A stretch of DNA of 5,047 nt, taken from assembly GCA_009726075.1 (NCBI GenBank), contig WLND01000167.1:1-5047 (forward strand), in the 5' to 3' direction. The notes beneath the pieces were generated by a model. The model was not told the DNA's origin, made no database searches, and saw nothing but the letters and a program-made list of their open reading frames with translations. The first letter of the stretch is position 1. The number at the start of each line of letters is the position of its first letter. This DNA comes from Actinomycetota bacterium (GTDB taxonomy: Bacteria; Actinomycetota; Actinomycetes; S36-B12). This document shows, one piece after another, positions 1-5,047 of this stretch. The position numbers were made by a program, and so were the translations under genes.

Positions 1-47
1 TCGACGACAGCGCGCGACTCGGGCGCTGGTGCGTATTCGAAGGTCAT
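1..47 (-). CDS. Aldehyde dehydrogenase family protein, N-terminal fragment (cut by window edge)
   Basis: Only the start of this gene is present: an ATG at 47-45 followed by 14 more complete codons, reading MTFEYAPAPESRAVV, open to the window edge. I recognise this as resembling the N-terminus of aldehyde dehydrogenases that follow deoC in actinobacteria; no catalytic residue is in view, so the call rests on that short match and on context. A Shine-Dalgarno AGGA at 58-55 sits 7 nt before the ATG, and the gap from the deoC stop codon is 12 nt, so it is almost certainly the next gene of the same operon. The inferred role is cytoplasmic NAD(P)-dependent oxidation of an aldehyde, plausibly the acetaldehyde released by DeoC. 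It could be another protein with a similar N-terminus; sequence to the left of the window would settle it. Confidence 0.6.
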   Translation of the reverse strand, partial: MTFEYAPAPESRAVV

Positions 48-54
48 GGCGATG

Positions 55-58
55 TCCT
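55..58 (-). promoter_or_regulatory. Ribosome binding site of the partial aldehyde dehydrogenase
   Basis: AGGA on the minus strand, 7 nt upstream of the ATG at 47 and directly after the deoC TGA (62-60). It supports the ATG at 47 as a real start even though only 15 codons of the gene are visible. Confidence 0.55.
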
Positions 59-59
59 G

Positions 60-1037
60 TCAGTCGATCGTGACGTAGTCGGGGCCGGAGTAGTGGCCGG
101 TGGCCATGCGCTGGCGCTGCAGGAGCAGGTCGTTGAGCAGGGTCGACGCGCCGAACCTGAACAGGTCGGGGGTGAGCCAGCGCTCGCCGACGGTCTCGCT
201 CACGATGACGAGGTACTTGATGGCGTCCTTGCTCGTGCGGATGCCGCCGGCTGCCTTGACCCCGATGAGGCGCCCGGTGGCCGCCTCGAAATCGCGCACG
301 GCCTCGAGCATCACCAGCGTGACGGGCGGGGTCGCGGCGGGGACGACCTTGCCGGTCGAGGTCTTGATGAAGTCGGCGCCGGCCAGCATCGCGAGCCAGC
401 TCGCGCGGCGAACGTTGTCGAGGGTGCGCAGCTCGCCGGTCTCGAGGATGACCTTGAGGTGGGCATCGCCGCAGGCGCCCTTCACCGCGACGATCTCGTC
501 GAACACCTTCTGGTAGTTGCCCGACAGGTACGCGCCGCGGTCGATGACCATGTCGATCTCGTCGGCCCCGGCCTCGACCGCGTCGCGGGTATCGGCCAGC
601 TTGACGGCGAGGCTGGCGCGTCCGCTCGGAAACGCGGTCGCGACGGCAGCGACATGGACCGTGTCGCCAACCACCGAACGAGCTGCTTCGACGAGGTCGC
701 CGTACACGCACACTGCTGCGACCGCGGGTGCGGAGGCATCGGTCGGGTCAGGCCGCAGTGCCTTTGCGCACATCGCCCGCACCTTGCCGACGGTGTCGGC
801 ACCCTCGAGGGTCGTGAGGTCGACCATGCGGATCGCGAGGTCGATGGCGTAGGCCTTCGATGCGGCCTTGATCGAACGGGTGCCCAGGCTGGAGGCCCGG
901 CCGACGGCGCCGACCTCGTCGACGCCGGGCAGGCCATGGAGGAACGAGCGCAGGCCCGCCTCCGATGACGTGGCACCGGCGAACTCGGCTGGGAGGCTGG
1001 CGCCTGCTGGCGAAGCGGGGGAGGTCACGTGCGTCAC
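60..1037 (-). CDS. deoC: Deoxyribose-phosphate aldolase (DERA)
   Basis: Cytoplasmic class I aldolase that cleaves 2-deoxy-D-ribose-5-phosphate into glyceraldehyde-3-phosphate and acetaldehyde, the last step that brings deoxynucleoside sugar into glycolysis. From the GTG at 1037 the protein is 325 aa, close to the long DERA form (human DERA about 318 aa) and longer than the E. coli enzyme (about 259 aa). With numbering from this start, the Schiff-base lysine is K225 in DFIKTSTGK, the second catalytic lysine is K261 in GVKAAGGIRT, and the catalytic aspartate is D162 in GADEIDMV; VCVYGDLV near 110 matches the conserved cysteine region. The first 25 or so residues are Ala/Ser/Pro-rich and look non-conserved. 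Three in-frame GTG codons (1046, 1037, 1028) could start it. I chose 1037 because it forms a GTGA overlap with the mutase stop codon; none has a strong Shine-Dalgarno, which fits translational coupling. Product identity is very secure; the exact start is not. Confidence 0.95.
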   Translation of the reverse strand: MTHVTSPASPAGASLPAEFAGATSSEAGLRSFLHGLPGVDEVGAVGRASSLGTRSIKAASKAYAIDLAIRMVDLTTLEGADTVGKVRAMCAKALRPDPTDASAPAVAAVCVYGDLVEAARSVVGDTVHVAAVATAFPSGRASLAVKLADTRDAVEAGADEIDMVIDRGAYLSGNYQKVFDEIVAVKGACGDAHLKVILETGELRTLDNVRRASWLAMLAGADFIKTSTGKVVPAATPPVTLVMLEAVRDFEAATGRLIGVKAAGGIRTSKDAIKYLVIVSETVGERWLTPDLFRFGASTLLNDLLLQRQRMATGHYSGPDYVTID

Positions 1038-2707
1038 TCTAGCCACGCGGCAACGCCGTCGCGCACGTCAGCGAGCCGCGCGGCGGCCGCCGCGCGTGCC
1101 TGGCCGAGTCGTCCGCCCTCGACGCTCTCGACGACCTCGAGGTAGCACTTGATCTTGGGCTCGGTGCCGCTCGGCCGGACGATGATGCGCGCGCCGCCCG
1201 CGAGGAGCAGGCGCATCCCGTCGGTCGGCGGCAGTCCGTCTGTAGGCCGCTCGAGGTCGTCGATGGAGAGGACATCGAGCCCGCCGACCGCGACCGGCGG
1301 GCTCGTGCGCAGTCGGGCCATGATGTCGGCAATCCGGCCTGGGTCGCTGAACCTCGCCGAGACCTGGGTGGTCGCATGGACGCCGTGCTCGGTGGCCAGG
1401 GCGTCGAGGGCATCGTCGACGTTGCGGCCCTCATCCGTGAGCGCCGCCACCATCTCGATGAGGAGCAGCGCGGCGGAGATGCCGTCCTTGTCACGCACCT
1501 GGGCGGGGTCGACGCAGTAGCCGAGGGCCTCCTCATATCCGTAGGCGAGGCCGGGCACGCGCGCGATCCACTTGAAGCCGGTGAGGGTCTGCCGAGTCTC
1601 GCGACCCGCGGCCGCGGCGATCGAGTCGATGAGGGAGGACGACACGAGCGACCGGGCGAAGGGGCCGGTGTGGGTGCCGCGCTCGAGCATCCACCAGGCG
1701 AGCAGGGCCCCGACCTCGTCGCCGGTGAGCATGCGCCACGAAGTGCCCTGGCCCGGGACGGCCATTGCGCACCGGTCTGCATCGGGGTCGTTGGCGATGA
1801 CCATGTCGGCGCCTACGCGGCGCGCCGTGTCGAGAGCGAGGTCGATCGCGCCGGGCTCCTCGGGGTTCGGGAAGTCGACGGTCGGAAAGTCGGGGTCAGG
1901 CTCGAACTGCGCATCGACCCGGATCGGGGCCGGAAACCCCGCCTGCTCGAGCACCCGCTCGAAGGTCTCGCCGCCGACTCCGTGCAGGGGGGTGTAGACG
2001 ACCCTGGCATGCCGAGTGGCAAGGCCGGGGACGAGGGCCGCGACCTGGCGAACGTAGTCGTCCAGGACGTCGTCGCCCAGCGTCGTCCACTCATCGTCCA
2101 GCGAAATATCGCCGAGCGGCCGGCTGGCAGCGAGGGCGATCTGCTCGCTGATCTCGGCATCTGCGGGTGGCACGATCTGCGAGCCGTCGCCGAGGTAGAC
2201 CTTGTAGCCGTTGTCCTGCGGCGGGTTGTGGCTGGCGGTCACCATGACTCCGGCGGCGCAGCCGAGGTGCCGCACGGCGTAGGCGAGCACGGGGGTCGGC
2301 AGGGCCCGGGGGAGCACGAGGGGTGTCAGGCCCGCCCCGGCGAAGACCGCGGCGGAGTCGTGGGCGAAGACGCTCGAGTTGTGACGCGCGTCGTAGCCGA
2401 TGACGACAGCCCCGCCGCCCCGAGCCTGGAGGTACGAGGCAAGCCCGGCCGCGGCCTGCATGACCACGACTCGGTTCATGCGATTGGGGCCCGGGCCAAT
2501 GCGGCCGCGCAGGCCGGCGGTGCCGAACTCCAGGCGGCCGCTGAAGGCATCGCGCAGTTCCACCTCGGCGGGCCCTTCACCGGCCTCGGTCGCCGCAATG
2601 AGGGCGAGCAGTTCGGTGCGCGTGCGGTCGTCAGGATCCTGGGCTGCCCACGCGCGGCCGTGAGCAAGGAGGTCAGTGGTGGTCGGCCCGCCGGTGGACT
2701 CGATCAT
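1034..2707 (-). CDS. Phospho-sugar mutase, PGM2 type (probable phosphopentomutase)
   Basis: A 557-aa member of the alpha-D-phosphohexomutase superfamily with all four signature sites in order. These are the phosphoserine loop TASHNPPQDNGYK (S159), the metal loop DPDADR (D307, D309, D311), the sugar-specificity loop YEEALGY (E392, E393) and the phosphate-binding loop RPSGTEPK (511-518). The FGTAGLRG stretch near 61-68 and the length are typical of the PGM2 branch, whose human member PGM2 acts mainly on pentose phosphates; the M. tuberculosis relative is annotated pmmB. Between a nucleoside phosphorylase and DeoC, the inferred reaction is (deoxy)ribose-1-phosphate to (deoxy)ribose-5-phosphate, filling the place of the unrelated DeoB. 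Phosphogluco- or phosphomannomutase activity cannot be excluded. The ATG at 2707 overlaps the upstream stop by one base (TGATG), and GGGAGG lies 4 nt before it, inside the phosphorylase gene. All catalytic elements are intact. Confidence 0.93.
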   Translation of the reverse strand: MIESTGGPTTTDLLAHGRAWAAQDPDDRTRTELLALIAATEAGEGPAEVELRDAFSGRLEFGTAGLRGRIGPGPNRMNRVVVMQAAAGLASYLQARGGGAVVIGYDARHNSSVFAHDSAAVFAGAGLTPLVLPRALPTPVLAYAVRHLGCAAGVMVTASHNPPQDNGYKVYLGDGSQIVPPADAEISEQIALAASRPLGDISLDDEWTTLGDDVLDDYVRQVAALVPGLATRHARVVYTPLHGVGGETFERVLEQAGFPAPIRVDAQFEPDPDFPTVDFPNPEEPGAIDLALDTARRVGADMVIANDPDADRCAMAVPGQGTSWRMLTGDEVGALLAWWMLERGTHTGPFARSLVSSSLIDSIAAAAGRETRQTLTGFKWIARVPGLAYGYEEALGYCVDPAQVRDKDGISAALLLIEMVAALTDEGRNVDDALDALATEHGVHATTQVSARFSDPGRIADIMARLRTSPPVAVGGLDVLSIDDLERPTDGLPPTDGMRLLLAGGARIIVRPSGTEPKIKCYLEVVESVEGGRLGQARAAAAARLADVRDGVAAWLE

Positions 2708-3519
2708 CAGACCTCCCGCAGCACCCGGGCCAGGAGTTCGCCCATGCGCGTGGCCGCGGCCTGCCCCGCCTCGAGCACCTCGACGTGGTTCAGGGCCTTG
2801 CCGCTCATGCCTGCCGCGAGGTTCGTCACCAGCGATACTCCGAGGATCTCCATGCCGAGCGAGCGGGCCACGATCGCCTCGAGGGCGGTGCTCATGCCGA
2901 CGAGCGTGCCGCCGATATTGCGCACCATCGTGATCTCCGCCGGCGTCTCGTACATCGGGCCGGGGAACTGGGCGTAGACACCCTCGGGCAGCGATGGCTC
3001 GATCTGCTGGCAGAGGGCGCGCAGTCTCGGTGAGTACAGGTCGGTGAGGTCGACGAAGTGGGCCCCGTGCAGGGGCGATGTGCCGGTGAGGTTGATGTGG
3101 TCGCGGATGAGCACCGGAGTGCCCGGGGTCCAGGAGGCGTCGAGGCCGCCGCAGCCGTTGGTGAGGACGACCGTCGAGCAGCCGGCGGCGGCCGCGGTGC
3201 GCACCGCGTGGGTCACGGCATCGACCCCGCGCTCCTCGTACAGGTGGGTGCGGCCGAGGAAGACGAGCACCCGCCTGCCACCGGCATCGACACTTCGCAC
3301 CCGGCCCGCGTGCCCCTCGACCGCGGGGGGAGAGAAGTGGGGCAGGTCGGTCACGGCGATGTCGGCGAGGGTTGCGCCGAGCAGGTCGGCCGCAGGCACC
3401 CAGCCCGAGCCGAGCACCACGGCAATGTCATGGGTCGGCGACCCGGTGATGGCCGCGAGGGCTGCAGCGGCCTCCGCTGCTCGGGCTTGCGCGGCGATGG
3501 TCGAGGGATGGTTGGTCAC
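2707..3519 (-). CDS. punA: Purine nucleoside phosphorylase, trimeric class
   Basis: Cytoplasmic enzyme for phosphorolysis of purine (deoxy)nucleosides to free base and (deoxy)ribose-1-phosphate. The 270-aa length and motifs match the low-molecular-mass trimeric (PunA/human PNP) class. These are the phosphate loop VVLGSGW (34-40), GRTHLYE with R90 and H92, NGCGGL with N121, IRDHINLTG (138-146), the base-pocket glutamate E191 in GPMYETPAE, GMST with phosphate-binding S210, and N233 in SLVTNLAAG followed by H245. The E191 and N233 pair corresponds to human E201 and N243, which suggests 6-oxopurine substrates (inosine, guanosine). The start is GTG at 3519 with a weak AGG 8 nt upstream; no in-frame ATG lies nearby, and the conserved region begins about residue 30. 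The gene follows the flavoprotein by 27 nt and overlaps the mutase start by one base. The M. tuberculosis equivalent is named deoD (Rv3307), although the enzyme is not of the hexameric E. coli DeoD class. Confidence 0.95.
   Translation of the reverse strand: MTNHPSTIAAQARAAEAAAALAAITGSPTHDIAVVLGSGWVPAADLLGATLADIAVTDLPHFSPPAVEGHAGRVRSVDAGGRRVLVFLGRTHLYEERGVDAVTHAVRTAAAAGCSTVVLTNGCGGLDASWTPGTPVLIRDHINLTGTSPLHGAHFVDLTDLYSPRLRALCQQIEPSLPEGVYAQFPGPMYETPAEITMVRNIGGTLVGMSTALEAIVARSLGMEILGVSLVTNLAAGMSGKALNHVEVLEAGQAAATRMGELLARVLREV
2712..2717 (-). promoter_or_regulatory. Shine-Dalgarno of the phospho-sugar mutase, inside the upstream gene
   Basis: GGGAGG on the minus strand, 4 nt before the ATG at 2707 and embedded in the last codons of the phosphorylase gene. 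Together with the TGATG stop/start overlap it supports both the ATG choice and translational coupling between the two enzymes. Confidence 0.6.
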
Positions 3520-3546
3520 CTGACGAACCTACTCTGGTCGCCCGGC

Positions 3547-4941
3547 CTATTCAGAGGTTACGTGCAAGCGGCGGGCCGCCTCGGCGATCGAACCCGACAG
3601 GCTCGGGTAGACCGTGAACGTCATGGCAACCTCATCGACGGTGAGCCGCTGCTCGACCGCGATGGTGAGCGCGTGGATGAGCTCGCTCGCATGGGGGCCG
3701 ACCACGACTGCGCCGGCGACGATGCGGGTACCTCGTCGGCAGATCACCTTGACGAAGCCGTCCTCGAGGCCCTGCATCTTGGCCCGGGCATTGGTCGCGA
3801 GGGGCAGGAGCACCACGTCGCCGCGCAGCGTGCCCTGGTCGAGATCGCGCTGGGTCAGCCCGACGGTCGCGATCTCGGGGTCGGTGAAGACCGTGCTCGA
3901 GACCATCGTGCGATCGAGTGGTGAGACGGCATCGCCGAGGGCGTGCCACATGGCGATGCGACCCTGCATCGCCGCGACCGAGGCGAGCATGAGGACGCCG
4001 GTGCAGTCGCCGGCGGCATACACGCCTCGAACCGAGGTGCGCGAGACGCGGTCGACGGTGATGAAGCCGCCCTCATCGGTCGCCACGCCGGCCTCGTCCA
4101 ATCCGAGACCGTCGGTATTGGGCAGGGAGCCCACCGCGACGAGCACATGCGACCCACTGATGGTGCGACCGTCCGCGAGAGCGACCTCGACGCCGTCGGC
4201 GGTGCGCGACGCCGATACCGCCCGGGCCCGGCCGACCACGGTGACGCCCCGTCGGGCGTAGACCTGCTCGATGACCCCGGCAGCGTCCGGGTCCTCGCCG
4301 GGAAGCACCCGGTCTCGCGAGGAGACGAGCACCACGCTGCTGCCCAGGGCGTGATACGCGCCGGCGAACTCAGCACCCGTCACCCCGGAGCCGACGACGA
4401 TGAGCCGCTCGGGCAGAGCGGTGAGGTCGTAGAGCTGCTCCCACGTGAGGATGCGCTCGCCGTCGGGAAGGGCGAGCGGCAGCGTGCGGGGCCGGGCACC
4501 GGTGGCGATGAGCACGGTCTCGGCCGGGTACTGGGATCGCTCGCCCTCCGCAGTGATCGCCTCGACGAGGCCGGGGCCGGCGAGGCGCGCGGTGCCGCGC
4601 ACGACGGTCACGCCCTCGGCTGCCAGCCGGTCGCGGATGTCGTCGCTCTGCGCCTGGGCCAGTTCTTTGATGCGGGCGTTCACGGTGGCGAGGTCGACGG
4701 TGACGGAGGCGGCCTGGGCCGGGTTGCCGTTGATGAGGACGCCGAGGGCATCGCTTTCGCGGGTCGCGGTGATGATGTCGGCCGTGGCGATGAGGGTCTT
4801 GCTCGGCACGCAGTCGGTGAGGACGGCTGAGCCGCCGATGCCGTCGCGCTCGATGATCACGACGTCGGCGCCGAGCTGCCGCGCCACGAGGGCGGCCTCA
4901 TAGCCGCCCGGACCACCCCCGAGGACTGCAACCGATGCCAT
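3547..4941 (-). CDS. lpdA: NAD(P)H-quinone dehydrogenase, LpdA-type flavoprotein (not a true lipoamide dehydrogenase)
   Basis: A 464-aa flavoprotein with pyridine-nucleotide-disulfide oxidoreductase architecture. It has an N-terminal FAD-binding GGGPGG (8-13), the first conserved segment GGSAVLTDCVPSK (36-48), an NAD(P)-binding GSGVTGAEF (184-192), the second FAD motif AAGDCTG (309-315) and a C-terminal dimerisation domain from about 345. The first redox cysteine of the usual C-x4-C pair is Ala (A39, leaving C44), and the C-terminal HPTxSE dyad reads YPSLSG (445-450). Dihydrolipoamide chemistry is therefore unlikely. The same losses are known in M. tuberculosis LpdA (Rv3303c), an NADPH-linked quinone reductase. 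The second nucleotide fold ends VVLVSSRDR, with Ser at 207 where NAD-specific relatives usually have Glu, which hints at NADPH. ATGs at 4971, 4950 and 4941 are in frame. I chose 4941 because GGAAGG lies 9 nt before it and the family starts just ahead of the FAD motif. It ends with TAG, 27 nt before the phosphorylase, and is probably co-transcribed. Confidence 0.92.
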   Translation of the reverse strand: MASVAVLGGGPGGYEAALVARQLGADVVIIERDGIGGSAVLTDCVPSKTLIATADIITATRESDALGVLINGNPAQAASVTVDLATVNARIKELAQAQSDDIRDRLAAEGVTVVRGTARLAGPGLVEAITAEGERSQYPAETVLIATGARPRTLPLALPDGERILTWEQLYDLTALPERLIVVGSGVTGAEFAGAYHALGSSVVLVSSRDRVLPGEDPDAAGVIEQVYARRGVTVVGRARAVSASRTADGVEVALADGRTISGSHVLVAVGSLPNTDGLGLDEAGVATDEGGFITVDRVSRTSVRGVYAAGDCTGVLMLASVAAMQGRIAMWHALGDAVSPLDRTMVSSTVFTDPEIATVGLTQRDLDQGTLRGDVVLLPLATNARAKMQGLEDGFVKVICRRGTRIVAGAVVVGPHASELIHALTIAVEQRLTVDEVAMTFTVYPSLSGSIAEAARRLHVTSE

Positions 4942-4950
4942 GGCGCTCAT

Positions 4951-4956
4951 CCTTCC
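4951..4956 (-). promoter_or_regulatory. Shine-Dalgarno that decides the lpdA start
   Basis: GGAAGG on the minus strand, 9 nt upstream of the ATG at 4941 but directly abutting the in-frame ATG at 4950. The spacing makes 4941 usable and 4950 unlikely. The ATG at 4971 would add ten residues (MGAGYGRMSA) ahead of the FAD motif with no family support. Confidence 0.6.
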
Positions 4957-4959
4957 GTA

Positions 4960-4980
4960 CCCCGCCCCCATCCCGTCCCC
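4960..4980 (-). other. Four-run G-tract (potential G-quadruplex) in the lpdA leader
   Basis: On the minus (mRNA-sense) strand there are four G-runs of 4, 3, 5 and 4 bases separated by AC, AT and C. This fits the standard G3+N1-7 quadruplex pattern. The tract ends 3 nt before the lpdA Shine-Dalgarno, so if the transcript folds it could limit ribosome access. In a GC-rich genome such runs can arise by chance, and folding is not shown. Confidence 0.4.
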
Positions 4981-4985
4981 GTCAA

Positions 4986-5021
4986 TCCTTCTTTCTTTCT
5001 TCTCGTCTCCCTCCCTCTCCC
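4986..5021 (-). other. Purine-rich tract upstream of lpdA
   Basis: A 36-nt stretch in which 35 bases are purines on the minus strand (pyrimidines on the plus strand); the only interruption is at 5005. The distal part has three GGG runs (5021-5009) and the proximal part GAAA-type repeats (about 5003-4987). It is strikingly A/G-biased compared with the surrounding coding sequence and encodes nothing I can identify. It most likely forms part of the lpdA 5' leader or promoter spacer. Confidence 0.5.
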
Positions 5022-5028
5022 GGTCGTT

Positions 5029-5047
5029 TGAGCCACTATGTGGCTCA
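5029..5047. promoter_or_regulatory. Perfect 8-bp inverted repeat, candidate operator upstream of lpdA
   Basis: TGAGCCAC and GTGGCTCA are exact reverse complements around a TAT spacer, 88 nt upstream of the chosen lpdA start and flush with the window edge, so the arms may extend further. Read toward lpdA it is followed by AACGACC rather than a T-run, so it does not look like a terminator for a minus-strand gene. The symmetrical, short-spacer form suits a dimeric repressor site, and its centre contains CATAGT on the minus strand, which could serve as a weak -10 element. It could instead be a terminator for something right of the window, read on the plus strand. The cognate regulator is unknown. 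Confidence 0.4.

Noticed and set aside
93..968. A 291-codon plus-strand open frame opposite deoC
   Set aside because: The protein is low in hydrophobic-core pattern and looks like a shadow of the deoC codon bias; no motif or separate ribosome binding site supports it.
1376..2977. A 533-codon open frame on the plus strand opposite the mutase and phosphorylase genes
   Set aside because: It is antisense to two genes with intact catalytic motifs. Its translation is Arg/Gly/Val/Asp-rich with no recognisable domain. Long antisense frames are expected in GC-rich DNA because stop codons are rare.
3520..3546. A terminator or promoter between lpdA and the phosphorylase gene
   Set aside because: The 27-nt gap shows no inverted repeat, T-run or promoter-like hexamers, so read-through transcription is the simpler reading.
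3943..4830. A 295-codon plus-strand open frame opposite lpdA
   Set aside because: It is rich in Gly, Asp, His and Arg with no family resemblance, and lies entirely within a gene with clear FAD and NADP motifs.
4942..4971. The ten-residue longer LpdA start at ATG 4971, or the ATG at 4950
   Set aside because: The best Shine-Dalgarno (GGAAGG) is correctly spaced only for the ATG at 4941, and it overlaps the coding part of the 4971 version. The family begins just before the GGGPGG motif.
4957..4985. TTGACG (4985-4980) as a -35 box of an lpdA promoter
   Set aside because: It matches the -35 consensus in five of six positions, but no acceptable -10 element lies 16-18 nt downstream; that stretch is nearly all G. 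A promoter there would also leave almost no leader before the start codon.

Overview
The window is a stretch of GC-rich chromosome carrying five genes, all on the minus strand, packed head to tail with almost no intergenic space. In the direction of transcription (high to low coordinates) they are: an LpdA-type NAD(P)H-quinone dehydrogenase (3547-4941), a trimeric-class purine nucleoside phosphorylase (2707-3519), a PGM2-type phospho-sugar mutase that is probably a phosphopentomutase (1034-2707), deoxyribose-phosphate aldolase DeoC (60-1037), and the first 15 codons of a probable aldehyde dehydrogenase that runs off the left edge (1-47). GTG starts, strong G/C bias at third codon positions, an lpdA homologue beside a deoD/pmmB-like pair, and the MTFEYAPAPES-type aldehyde dehydrogenase N-terminus all point to a high-GC actinobacterium. 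Microbacteriaceae or a close relative is the best guess, from protein recognition only.

The last four genes read as one nucleoside-salvage and catabolism (deo) operon. The phosphorylase splits purine (deoxy)nucleosides into base and (deoxy)ribose-1-phosphate. The mutase moves the phosphate from C1 to C5. DeoC cleaves deoxyribose-5-phosphate into glyceraldehyde-3-phosphate and acetaldehyde. The aldehyde dehydrogenase plausibly oxidises the acetaldehyde. The junctions are a 1-nt TGATG overlap (phosphorylase/mutase), a 4-nt GTGA overlap (mutase/deoC) and a 12-nt gap (deoC/aldehyde dehydrogenase), which suggests co-transcription and translational coupling. The flavoprotein lies 27 nt upstream and probably shares the transcript. 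Its protein has lost the disulfide cysteine pair and the His-Glu dyad of true dihydrolipoamide dehydrogenases, as is known for Mycobacterium tuberculosis LpdA (Rv3303c).

The only non-coding stretch of note is 4942-5047, upstream of lpdA. It holds a perfect 8-bp inverted repeat with a 3-nt spacer at the right edge, a 36-nt nearly pure purine tract on the coding strand, a four-run G-quadruplex-type motif, and a good Shine-Dalgarno that favours the ATG at 4941. No RNA genes, mobile elements, CRISPR arrays or broken genes are visible. The coding content is ordinary housekeeping metabolism; the lpdA leader is the least explained part.
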